A DNA stretch of 64,000 nt, taken from contig NZ_JAAAPJ010000013.1 of NCBI RefSeq assembly GCF_009909145.1, forward strand, positions 62,001 to 126,000. The letters are read 5' to 3'. Both the position numbers and the translations under genes were made by a program. The DNA comes from Corallococcus silvisoli (lineage in GTDB: Bacteria; Myxococcota; Myxococcia; Myxococcales; Myxococcaceae). The notes under the pieces are model-generated. The model saw only the letters and a list, made by a program, of their open reading frames with translations, searched no databases and was not told where the DNA came from. Shown one piece after another: positions 8,976-16,673 of this stretch (positions are counted from its first letter, which is position 1; each line of letters begins with the position of its first letter).

Positions 8976-9568
8976 GTGAGCCCGAGGAGAGCGAGGACCG
9001 CGCCCTGCGCGAGCGTCTGGCGGCGCTGCGCGACGACGCGCCCGGGCCCGACTTCCAGGCCCTGCTCCACCGGCGGTTGGTGGAGGCCGGTCCGCCCACA
9101 CCGGCGCCAGGGTGGGATGCGGTGCGGGCCTTCTGGCGGCGCCGGGCCCCCGTGCTCTGGCCGGCGGTGGGGATCGCGGCGGGCGTGGCCACCTTCCTGG
9201 TGCTGGGCGCGGTGCGAGGCCCGGCCGTCACCGGGCCGGACGTCCCGGCGGTGGCCGAGTTGGAGCGGCCCGGGACGCAGGTGCCGGTGAGCAAGGTCGC
9301 GGTCATCAAGCTGGACTTCACGGCGGACGTGGCCGTGGAGCAGGCGGACTTCCAGGTGAGCCTGCCGGAGGGGCTGTCCTTCTGGGCGGATGGGGAGGAG
9401 CTGCCGCTGCGCTCCTTCCAGTGGACACAGGCGCTGAACGCGGGCAGCAACGTGATTCCCGTCGCGGTGCGCGGACAGCGGCCGGGGCGGTATCTGGTGA
9501 CGGCCCTGGCGCGCGCGGGCGACCAGCGCATCGAGCACGACGTGGTGCTGGAGGTCACGGGCGGATGA
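8972..9568 (+). CDS. probable membrane anti-sigma factor
   Basis: 198 residues with an N-terminal cytosolic region of about 58 residues, one membrane segment (about 60-80, VLWPAVGIAAGVATFLVLGA) and a periplasmic beta-rich domain of about 115 residues. The cytosolic part is short, acidic and helical and lacks the zinc HxxxCxxC motif of ZAS anti-sigmas. The assignment rests on topology and 4-bp overlap with the ECF sigma gene. Its stop also overlaps the next start (ATGA at 9565-9568), so three genes are translated together. The signal sensed outside is unknown. Confidence 0.75.
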   Translation: MSEPEESEDRALRERLAALRDDAPGPDFQALLHRRLVEAGPPTPAPGWDAVRAFWRRRAPVLWPAVGIAAGVATFLVLGAVRGPAVTGPDVPAVAELERPGTQVPVSKVAVIKLDFTADVAVEQADFQVSLPEGLSFWADGEELPLRSFQWTQALNAGSNVIPVAVRGQRPGRYLVTALARAGDQRIEHDVVLEVTGG

Positions 9569-10158
9569 GGACCTGGCTCTCGACACCGGCGCTCGCCGCC
9601 TTCCTGTGGCTGGGAGGTGGCATCGCGCACGCGCAACAAGCGCCAGCACCCGCGCCGACAGAGGCAGTGAGGCCGCCTGATGCCACGCGGCCTTCTGAAG
9701 CCACGCGGCCTTCTGAAGCCGCGAGGCCGCCCGATGCCACGCGTCCTTCTGGTGCCGCGAGGCAATCTGAAGCCACGCGGCCTTCTGACGCCACGCGGCC
9801 CGCTGATGCCGCGAGGCCGCCTGAAGCCGCGGTGCCTCCGCCCCCGGCGGGCTCGCAGCCTGCGCACGTGCGCAGTTCGCACACGGTGGACGTCATCGCA
9901 CCGGGCGAACAGGTGGACACCATCCTGGGGCGCATGAAGGCGGAGCGCCCCGCACCTCCGCCGCGAGGCGACACGGTCCGTCCACCCCCGGGTCCGGATT
10001 CACGAGGCCCCTCGGGCGACCGCGGACAGGAGGGCCGGCCCAATGCGCCACGCCCCCCGGGCGATGACGGCCACGTGCGCTCGCCGTCACCGAGGACCGA
10101 CGGCGCACGGCCGCCGCCCAACCCGCAACCGCCTCCCAATCAGCAACCGCGTCGCTGA
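9565..10158 (+). CDS. exported Pro-rich protein with hexapeptide repeats
   Basis: 197 residues. A signal peptide (residues 1-24, ending AHA-Q) is followed by nine tandem hexapeptides of pattern [TA]RP[SP][ED]A (residues 35-88). A short conserved-looking segment follows (SSHTVDVIAPGEQVDTILGRM), then a proline/arginine-rich tail ending PNQQPRR. It is predicted to be disordered and periplasmic. It is the third gene of the sigma/anti-sigma operon, so it may modulate signalling or span the envelope; this is inference. No family recognised. Confidence 0.75.
   Translation: MRTWLSTPALAAFLWLGGGIAHAQQAPAPAPTEAVRPPDATRPSEATRPSEAARPPDATRPSGAARQSEATRPSDATRPADAARPPEAAVPPPPAGSQPAHVRSSHTVDVIAPGEQVDTILGRMKAERPAPPPRGDTVRPPPGPDSRGPSGDRGQEGRPNAPRPPGDDGHVRSPSPRTDGARPPPNPQPPPNQQPRR
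9667..9828 (+). repeat. nine 18-bp tandem repeats inside a coding region
   Basis: Nine in-frame 18-bp units encode [TA]RP[SP][ED]A. Several are almost identical at the DNA level (unit such as CCACGCGGCCTTCTGAAG). The copy number could vary by slippage between strains without breaking the frame. Confidence 0.9.
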
Positions 10159-10160
10159 GT

Positions 10161-10189
10161 CACCCAGAGGGTGCGGACCGGAAGTCCGC
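10161..10189 (+). terminator. two small hairpins after the sigma operon
   Basis: CACCC-AGA-GGGTG (10161-10173) and GCGGAC-CGGAA-GTCCGC (10173-10189) lie directly after the stop codon at 10158. The second is followed by a slightly T-rich segment (ACTTCTTG). Plausible end of the sigma operon transcript. Confidence 0.45.
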
Positions 10190-10229
10190 GAGACTTCTTG
10201 AACAGCGCGGATGGCCGACGGGAATTGGA

Positions 10230-10568
10230 ATGGGCCGGTACAACAACTTCGATGCGCCAATCAGATGCAGCGGCTGCGAGCGCCTGGAGACCGTGTGCTT
10301 TCAGGCACGCATCGGCATCTTGGACTTGAGTGACTTCGTCCCAGGTGACGTCGTCTGGGGACGCGCCCACAACATGAGACGCCCTGTGATTGGGCCTGAT
10401 TCGCAAGCCGTGGGACGCGACGTCTGGGCATACGGGCTGGGGAGCTGTCCAAGCTGCAAGGCGGAGTTGTGGGCGGTGGTCGAGGTGCGAGACGGGCGCT
10501 TCGCCGGAGTCGAGCTGCCCCCGAAGCCGGAGAATCCCCATGACTGGGGGCAACTGATACCCAGCTAG
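10230..10568 (+). CDS. small zinc-ribbon-like protein
   Basis: 112 residues, no signal peptide. Two CxxC knuckles, CSGC (13-16) and CPSC (about 73-76), spaced as in a zinc ribbon. The rest is short beta segments. No family recognised; similar orphan proteins are often single-copy accessory genes. GC is visibly lower than in the neighbours. It ends in TAG. Confidence 0.6.
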   Translation: MGRYNNFDAPIRCSGCERLETVCFQARIGILDLSDFVPGDVVWGRAHNMRRPVIGPDSQAVGRDVWAYGLGSCPSCKAELWAVVEVRDGRFAGVELPPKPENPHDWGQLIPS

Positions 10569-10643
10569 GCACTGCCCGCACCGGGTTACCAGGGATGGCG
10601 TCGAGCCACGGGGTCCAGCAGGCTCCACTGCGCGCCGCGAGCC

Positions 10644-12509
10644 ATGCGCCAGGGGCCGCAGCGCCTCGCGCGGATCTCGCTCCCGCTCCCGGAATGCGCT
10701 ACGTCGCGGTGTGTGTGGGCGGGCCTCCTGTTCCTGATGGCGCTCGCGGCTGGAGAGCCGTTGGAGGATGCACGCCAGTCCTTCGCCGCGGGCCGCTACG
10801 CGGAGGCGGAACAACAGGCACTCCAGGCCGCGGAAGCATCGCCCTCCGGCGCTGCGCTGTACCTCATCGGGCTGTCCCGCTTCCGCACGGGCCGGCCCGA
10901 GGAGGCACTGGAGGCCTTGGACGCCGCCGGGCGCGCGCCAGATGCCCCCGAACCCGATGCCTGGAACTTCAACCGGGGGGCCTGTCTCTACGCCCTCGGC
11001 CGCTTCGAGGAAGCGGAGCAGGCCTTCGCCAGCGTTCACCCGGAGGCCCCGCTCGCCCGCGTCGCGTGGATCAACGCGGGCTTCGCGGCCTTCGACGCGG
11101 GCGCCCCTGAACGCGCCGCGCGGTGGGCGGAGCGCGCCACGCCCGGGGCCTCCGCGCAGGAGGCCGTGCAGTTGGAGGAACTGCGCGCACTCCTCGTCCC
11201 CGTGGGAGCGCTCGGGGATGAGGAGTACCGGCAGGGGCTCGCGGCGTTCGACGCCGGCCGCTTCGACGAGGCCCGTGCGCACTTCCTGCGCGCCGCCGCA
11301 TTGATGCCCGACGCCGGAAGGGCCCGGCTCATGGCGGGCGCATCGGCATACCGGCTGGGGGCTCTCACGGAGGCCCGCGAGGACCTCGCGTCGTCGCTCG
11401 CGCTGACGTTGAGTCCGCTGGACCGGAGCACCGCGCACCAGTACCTCGACCTGCTCTCTCACGGCCTGCGCTCCAGCGGCCCGGGCCTCTGGGTCTCCGC
11501 GAGCCTGGGGCCCGGCTTCGACAGCAATGTGCTCCAGGTGGGCGTCGCGGCGCGCGACGTGTCCGGCGCGAGCGCGGACGTCGTGACCGCGAGCGCCTTC
11601 GCGGAGGCCAGCGTGGGCATCACCGCGCGCTTCCGGGTGGCGGACAGCGTCCTCGCGGCCCTGTCCTACGGCGGCAGCCAGCGGGCCTACTCCGAATCCT
11701 CCGTGCGGGACTACTCGCTCCAGCTCCACCGGGCGACGGCGGCGGTGGAGTGGGAGGCCGCGCGCGACGTGCGCGTGGGGCTGCTCGCGGGCGGAGACTT
11801 GTTCTTCACGGGCCTGGCGGACTTCCGCGGCCTCCAGGCCTCGGTGGGCGCCAACGCATGGCTGGCGTGGGATGAGAGCGACCGCACCAGCACGCGGTTG
11901 GACCTGGGCCTCGTCGGCAAGGACGGACTCGGCGAGGAGTTCGCCTACCTCTCCGGCCCGCGCCTGGACGCGACGCTGTCCCAGGAGTGGCGCCTGGGCG
12001 TCGCCAACCTCACCGCGTGGTACCGCTACCGGCAGGACCGCATTGGCACGCTGGAGCAGAGCGTCACCAGCGCGGATGAGACCGTCGCATCACAGACGTA
12101 TGTCATTCCCTTCGCCTTCGCGAGCCACGGCGCAGGCGCCTCCGGCCGGTGGCAACCTCTGCCCTGGCTCACCGCAAGCCTGGAGGCGGAGGTGGAATGG
12201 CGCCGCTACCTGGAGGACAGCTCGCTGCGCGTGCGGACGACCGCTGGCGACACCGAGACGTGGAACGCGCGCCGCCGCCACGACACGCGCTTCGTGCTGG
12301 CCCCGACGCTGGGCTTCCGGCTGTCGCGACACCTCCGGCTCACCGCGCGCTACGAGCTGCTGGTGAACCGCTCCAACGTCGACATGCGGCTGACGGACGA
12401 CGACCCCGCCGCGTGCGAGGGCGCGGAGCACCTCTGCCACGCGTATGACTCCACGAATGGCAACTACGAGAAGCACGGGGTGATGCTCCAGCTCGAAGCC
12501 GCGTGGTGA
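10644..12509 (+). CDS. TPR-repeat protein with C-terminal outer-membrane beta-barrel
   Basis: 621 residues. After an N-terminal hydrophobic segment (WAGLLFLMALAAG), residues about 40-270 are tetratricopeptide-type helices (for example AGRYAEAEQQALQAAEASPS and DAGRFDEARAHFLRAAALMP). From about residue 285 the pattern turns to alternating amphipathic strands (LGPGFDSNVLQVG, LSYGGSQRAYSES, YRYRQDRIG), ending in an aromatic (EAAW), typical of a BamA-recognised barrel. The periplasmic-TPR-plus-barrel layout resembles surface lipoprotein assembly modulators and related outer-membrane transport proteins. The cargo is unknown. Confidence 0.75.
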   Translation: MRQGPQRLARISLPLPECATSRCVWAGLLFLMALAAGEPLEDARQSFAAGRYAEAEQQALQAAEASPSGAALYLIGLSRFRTGRPEEALEALDAAGRAPDAPEPDAWNFNRGACLYALGRFEEAEQAFASVHPEAPLARVAWINAGFAAFDAGAPERAARWAERATPGASAQEAVQLEELRALLVPVGALGDEEYRQGLAAFDAGRFDEARAHFLRAAALMPDAGRARLMAGASAYRLGALTEAREDLASSLALTLSPLDRSTAHQYLDLLSHGLRSSGPGLWVSASLGPGFDSNVLQVGVAARDVSGASADVVTASAFAEASVGITARFRVADSVLAALSYGGSQRAYSESSVRDYSLQLHRATAAVEWEAARDVRVGLLAGGDLFFTGLADFRGLQASVGANAWLAWDESDRTSTRLDLGLVGKDGLGEEFAYLSGPRLDATLSQEWRLGVANLTAWYRYRQDRIGTLEQSVTSADETVASQTYVIPFAFASHGAGASGRWQPLPWLTASLEAEVEWRRYLEDSSLRVRTTAGDTETWNARRRHDTRFVLAPTLGFRLSRHLRLTARYELLVNRSNVDMRLTDDDPAACEGAEHLCHAYDSTNGNYEKHGVMLQLEAAW

Positions 12510-12717
12510 GCCGTCAGCCGTCCACGCCTTCCAGGTGAGCAGCACGCCGTTACGGCTCCACGGCGAAAGGTTCGCGGACCTCCGGGTGTCGGCTTCTCGA
12601 AGGAGGCCTCTCCCCGGCGGGTGGGGCCGCCAGGCGCGGCCCTGGCCCCGCGGGTTGCGCGCCCGGTGGCGCCTCGCCACCTTGCTGCACGACCTATCCA
12701 CGACAGAGGAGGCATGC

Positions 12718-13296
12718 ATGCCCATGTCCAGACTTTCGCTGACCCTGGCCGCGTCCGTCGCGCTGTGCTTCACCGCGGGCTGCTCCAAGAAGGGGATGTA
12801 CAAATCCGACTCAGGCCAATCGGCCCCCCCATCCGGCCAGTCCACCGCGATGACGTCTCAGGGGAATCCTCGCTGCCCCATGTCAGTGCCGGGGACCCAG
12901 GTCAGCACGCAGACGACGTCGGACGGCGTGGCGCTGATCTTCAGCACGACGGATCCCTCCCAGGTGTCGGACCTCCAGTCACGCACCCGGCGGATGCTGG
13001 ACGCGCAGTCCAAGAGCACGAACGCGGAGACGCCCATGGACCTGGCGAAGGAAGAGGACCTGGGAGACAGCGCGGTGGAGGAACAGGCCGGCCGCGATGA
13101 AAGCGGCACGGGCGGCGCTGGCTACAAGGCCAAGGCCGGTGCCCCCACCGTTCCGTCCAAGGCAGAGGCGCAGGACACGCCGGAAGGCATCACCATCATC
13201 TACTCCGCCCAGGATCAGATGCAGAAGCGCCAGCTCGTCGACGAGGTCAACGCGACCGCCCACCAGATGAAGAACGGCCACTGCCCGGGCATGTAG
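12718..13296 (+). CDS. lipoprotein with a duplicated motif
   Basis: 192 residues. The ATG at 12718 has GAGGAGG 5 bp upstream; the lipobox is TAGC (C22). The mature protein contains two similar units: a first with GVALIFSTTDPSQVSDLQSR and a second with GITIIYSAQDQMQKRQLVDE. Each is followed by a helix ending near a small CP motif, and an Ala/Gly/Lys linker separates them. It looks like an internal duplication of an unrecognised small domain. It is probably anchored in the envelope. It ends in TAG and a strong hairpin follows. Confidence 0.75.
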   Translation: MPMSRLSLTLAASVALCFTAGCSKKGMYKSDSGQSAPPSGQSTAMTSQGNPRCPMSVPGTQVSTQTTSDGVALIFSTTDPSQVSDLQSRTRRMLDAQSKSTNAETPMDLAKEEDLGDSAVEEQAGRDESGTGGAGYKAKAGAPTVPSKAEAQDTPEGITIIYSAQDQMQKRQLVDEVNATAHQMKNGHCPGM

Positions 13297-13307
13297 CCCC
13301 GCGCCCA

Positions 13308-13342
13308 CCGCCGGGACGGCATGAAGGACTCCGTCCCGGTGG
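13308..13342. terminator. bidirectional terminator hairpin
   Basis: Between convergent genes: CCGCCGGGACGG (13308-13319) pairs with CCGTCCCGGTGG (13331-13342), 12 bp with one G-T pair and an 11-nt loop. Confidence 0.6.
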
Positions 13343-13347
13343 GAGTC

Positions 13348-13938
13348 CTAACGGGTGAACACGACGGTGAGGTTGTTGCTCGGCATCTCCACCACGCGCT
13401 CCCGCTGGAGGCCATTGCGCGCGCCCTCGGCGGCCACCGCGCCCAGCTCGCGCACACCCCAGGAGGGGTCGCGGGCCCGGAGCGACTCGTCGAAGGCGAT
13501 GTTGCTCGGCGCCGTCTGCTGGCCCTCCACGAAATAGGGCCCGTACAGCACCAGCCGTCCGCCCGGGCGCAGCACCCGCGCCGCGCCGCGCATCAGCCCC
13601 TGGCAGGCCGTCCACGGCGCGATGTGGATCATGTTCACGCAGAGCATGGCGTCCGCGTGCGCCACGGGCCACGTGTCCGCGCTGGCGTCCAGCACCCGGG
13701 CCGGCAGGACATTGGCCAGCCCCTCCCCGGCACACCACGCATCGATGCTCTCCAGGGCCTCCGGCTCCGCGTCGGTCGGCTGCCAGGTGAGCCCAGGGAA
13801 GGCGCGCGCGAAGAAGGCCGCGTGCTGGCCGGTGCCGCTCGCCACCTCCAGCAACGTGCCGGACGCGGGCAGCACTTCCCGGAGGACAGCGAGGAGCGGT
13901 TCACGGTTGCGCTCGGTGGCGGGGGCATGGCGCTTCAT
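13348..13938 (-). CDS. DUF938 family SAM-dependent methyltransferase
   Basis: 196 residues from the ATG at 13938. The class I methyltransferase motif I is clear (GTLLEVASGTGQHAAFFARA), followed by an acidic motif II region (WQPTDAEPEA) and the DUF938-specific stretches DAMLCVNMIHIAPW and YGPYFVEGQQTAPSNIAFD. The enzyme should bind S-adenosylmethionine; the substrate of DUF938 proteins is not established. Residues encoded upstream of 13938 do not match the family. Confidence 0.88.
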   Translation of the reverse strand: MKRHAPATERNREPLLAVLREVLPASGTLLEVASGTGQHAAFFARAFPGLTWQPTDAEPEALESIDAWCAGEGLANVLPARVLDASADTWPVAHADAMLCVNMIHIAPWTACQGLMRGAARVLRPGGRLVLYGPYFVEGQQTAPSNIAFDESLRARDPSWGVRELGAVAAEGARNGLQRERVVEMPSNNLTVVFTR

Positions 13939-14221
13939 GCCCCACCGTCTTCCACACCCTCGCCAGCAAGGGAAGGCCGTCCCTCTCCCATGACCACCGC
14001 TGAACGCCCCGGCGTCCGCCGCTCCGCTCCCTGGGTTGCGCAGGCGAGGTGAACCGGAACTCGAACGACCGCGACGATGCTCCCAAGGTGTTCCGTGCGC
14101 GGACACCGTGATGCGTCTTGGGCTTCAGCGCATTGACCTGCACAGCGGTGCGGGTGCAACCTCTCCACAAGACACAGCGACGCTCTGCCCCCGCGGAGAG
14201 CAACCCACGTGATCACGGTGG

Positions 14222-14860
14222 ATGATGCGATTCAACGCGACGCTCCTCTTTGGGTTGCTCCTGGCGTGCGCTGGAGGCGATTGGTACACGAGGCAAGGCG
14301 AGAACAGCTTGTTTGGGCGCAGAGGCAACTCGGTCTGGGCGCGTGGGCCATGGCCCGCGATCCAACCCTCGCGCAACCTGGACGACGTCATCGACCAACT
14401 GTGCCCCGCACTCATGCTGCTTCCCAGGGCCAACGCTGGCGACTACGGGCAGGAATACTGCGGAGCGCTCTACTCGCTTGGAGATGGCACCTACTACGCG
14501 ACCTACGGCTCCCCCCTGGGACCCACCGTCCTGGTCGGCCCGAGGAAACGAAAACAATGTCAACCGCCTCGCCATGTGGTGGATGAGCGCGGCCGTCCAT
14601 CCCCGATCGCCGACTACCACAGCCACCCCTGGACGCCGTCTGAAATGTCCCCCGAGGACACGCAAGCGGACCTCCAACTCTTCATGATCCGCATCCAGCT
14701 CGACACGGGCTGCAACATCATGAAGCTGGTGCCGAACATCGACAGTCCCATCCCAGGCGAGGTCTATGTCCGGCGCGACAAGAAGTGGTTCCTCGTTGGC
14801 AGCATCCGGAACGAAGACAAGAAGTCCGGGCGAGTCACCGCCGTCAACGACGACTCCTAG
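14222..14860 (+). CDS. lipoprotein with JAMM (JAB/MPN-type) metalloprotease motif
   Basis: 212 residues with a type II signal peptide and lipobox LLAC (C16). The mature part contains Y-HSHP at 132-136 with exactly the JAMM spacing HxH-x7-S-x2-D (H133, H135, S143, D146) and an upstream Glu candidate (E78). It resembles DUF4329/JAB-like domains found at the ends of Rhs and other polymorphic proteins, here free-standing and exported. If active it would be a zinc peptidase or deamidase at the cell envelope. The next gene starts 16 bp later, so the two are an operon. Codon use is less GC-rich than the neighbours. It ends in TAG. Confidence 0.7.
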   Translation: MMRFNATLLFGLLLACAGGDWYTRQGENSLFGRRGNSVWARGPWPAIQPSRNLDDVIDQLCPALMLLPRANAGDYGQEYCGALYSLGDGTYYATYGSPLGPTVLVGPRKRKQCQPPRHVVDERGRPSPIADYHSHPWTPSEMSPEDTQADLQLFMIRIQLDTGCNIMKLVPNIDSPIPGEVYVRRDKKWFLVGSIRNEDKKSGRVTAVNDDS

Positions 14861-14876
14861 CCCCTGGAGCGGAGCT

Positions 14877-15299
14877 ATGTATCGACTGCCCCTGATTCTC
14901 TGCCTCCTGCTTCAGGGCTGTGCGCTGTTCCAACGCACCGCACGCCCCGCCCATGCGTCGCCAGAGGAGGCGAGCCAGGTCCAGTTTCCACGGGAACTGC
15001 CAGCAGCAGGCCTTCAAGAACTGTCGGGGCCGATGGCCGCGGCCATCGCACTGGCCATGGATGACTTCCGCCCCCTGGGGACCCATCCGCATCGCGACGC
15101 GACGCCACTTGAACAATGCCTCTACCGACGCGAGGCCTTCAACGTCGCGGCGGCTCCGGGGCCGAACGGGTGGGTCTTCGTCCGATTCTCGTTCAGCCCC
15201 GCCAACTGCGCCGAGCATGAGCGGGAGATCGTCCTCGATATGGGGGCGACCTATGCCGTGGATGTCGCTGGGGCGCGCATCCTCGCCATTCAACCGTGA
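14877..15299 (+). CDS. small lipoprotein, partner of the JAMM-motif lipoprotein
   Basis: 140 residues; GGAGCGGAG precedes the ATG at 14877. Signal peptide with lipobox LQGC (C15). The mature domain has two cysteines (EQCLYRREAF, SPANCAEH) that could pair, and a beta-rich C-terminus (GWVFVRFSFSP; EIVLDMGATYAVDV). No family recognised. Coupling to the JAMM-motif gene suggests a shared pathway, for example a substrate, inhibitor or immunity-like partner; this is inference. Confidence 0.7.
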   Translation: MYRLPLILCLLLQGCALFQRTARPAHASPEEASQVQFPRELPAAGLQELSGPMAAAIALAMDDFRPLGTHPHRDATPLEQCLYRREAFNVAAAPGPNGWVFVRFSFSPANCAEHEREIVLDMGATYAVDVAGARILAIQP

Positions 15300-15369
15300 C
15301 ACCCGCCCCCGGGCCTGTCCCACAAACCCATGGCCCCAGGCAGCGGCCCCGCGCAGACTGCCTTCCGAC

Positions 15370-16650
15370 ATGCGCGCTCCGCTCCTCGCCACCGTCCTTT
15401 TCGCCGTCCTCGCCTCCATGTCCGCGCGGGCCCAGGCGCCCGTCCGTTCGTATGTGCTGCGCCCTGCGCGGGTCTTCGACGGGACCTCGGCCAAGACGCA
15501 TACCGGCTGGGCGGTGGTCGTCACCGGCGAGCGCATCGTCGCGGCGGGGCCCGCCCAGGGCTTGAAGACGCCAGAGGGCGCGGAGGTCATCGACCTGCCG
15601 GGTACGACGCTGCTTCCCGGCCTCATCGAGGGCCACTCGCACCTCTTCCTGCACCCGTACAACGAGGCCCCCTGGAACGACCAGGTGCTCAAGGAGTCCC
15701 TGGCCCTGCGCGTCGCGCGCGCCACCCAACACGCGAAGGCGGCGCTGCTCGCGGGCTTCACCACCACGCGCGACCTGGGCACCGAGGGCGCGGGGGACGC
15801 GGACGTGGGCCTCAAGCAGGCCATCGACCAGGGCATCATCCCCGGCCCCCGCATGGTCGTCACCACCCGCGCCCTGGTCGCCACCGGCAGCTACGGCCCC
15901 AAGGGCTTCGCCTCGGAGTGGACCGTGCCCCAGGGCGCCGAGGAGGCCGACGGCGTGGACGGCCTCACGCGCGCGGTGCGCGGACAGATGGGGCGCGGCG
16001 CGGACTGGATCAAGGTCTACGGTGACTACCGCTGGGGCCCGCACGGCGAGGCGCTCCCCACCTTCTCCCAGGAGGAGATGCGCCTCATCGTGGAGACCGC
16101 GCGCAGCGGCGGACGCCCGGTGGCCGTGCACGCCAGCACGCCGGAAGGCATGAAGCGGGCCGTGCTGGCCGGCGCGGAGACCCTCGAACATGGAGACGCC
16201 GGCACACCCGAGGTCTGGAAGCTGATGGCCCAGCGGGGCGTGTTCCTGTGCCCCACGCTCGCCGCGGGCGACGCCATGCTCCAGTACCGGGGCTGGAAGC
16301 GCGGCGTGGACCCGGAGCCCGAGTCCCTCCAGAAGAAGCGCGCCGGACTCAAGGCCGCGCTGGCGGCTGGCGTGCCCCTGTGCGTGGGCGGGGACTCGGG
16401 CGTCTTCCCGCACGGAGAGAACGCACGCGAACTGGAGCTGCTGGTGGCCAGCGGCGTGACGCCCACGCAGGCGCTCCAGGCCGCCACCTCCGGCAACGCC
16501 CGCATGCTTCACTGGGAGGACCGCATCGGGCAGGTGAAGGCCGGGATGCTCGCGGACCTCGTCGCCGTGGAAGGCGACCCCACGCAAGACATCTCCGCCA
16601 TCCGGCAGGTGCGGTGGGTGATGAAGGGCGGCACCCTGTACCCGCGCTGA
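15370..16650 (+). CDS. exported amidohydrolase, imidazolonepropionase-like
   Basis: 426 residues. A Sec signal (1-22, ending ARA-QA) directs it to the periplasm. The amidohydrolase metal site is complete: HxH in EGHSHLF, a lysine for carbamylation in DWIKVYGDY, His in VAVHAST and LEHGDAG, and Asp in CVGGDSGVF. N- and C-terminal segments form the small beta-sandwich (LRPARVFDGTS; ADLVAVEGDP). Such exported enzymes hydrolyse cyclic amides or dipeptides (prolidase-like members exist). The exact substrate cannot be read from sequence. Confidence 0.9.
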   Translation: MRAPLLATVLFAVLASMSARAQAPVRSYVLRPARVFDGTSAKTHTGWAVVVTGERIVAAGPAQGLKTPEGAEVIDLPGTTLLPGLIEGHSHLFLHPYNEAPWNDQVLKESLALRVARATQHAKAALLAGFTTTRDLGTEGAGDADVGLKQAIDQGIIPGPRMVVTTRALVATGSYGPKGFASEWTVPQGAEEADGVDGLTRAVRGQMGRGADWIKVYGDYRWGPHGEALPTFSQEEMRLIVETARSGGRPVAVHASTPEGMKRAVLAGAETLEHGDAGTPEVWKLMAQRGVFLCPTLAAGDAMLQYRGWKRGVDPEPESLQKKRAGLKAALAAGVPLCVGGDSGVFPHGENARELELLVASGVTPTQALQAATSGNARMLHWEDRIGQVKAGMLADLVAVEGDPTQDISAIRQVRWVMKGGTLYPR

Positions 16651-16673
16651 AAGGAGCCCTGGCCCCTCGGGCT

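Noticed and set aside
12510..12717. A c-di-GMP (GEMM) riboswitch before the lipoprotein gene
   Set aside because: Some GC-rich hairpins are there but the conserved GEMM core is missing.
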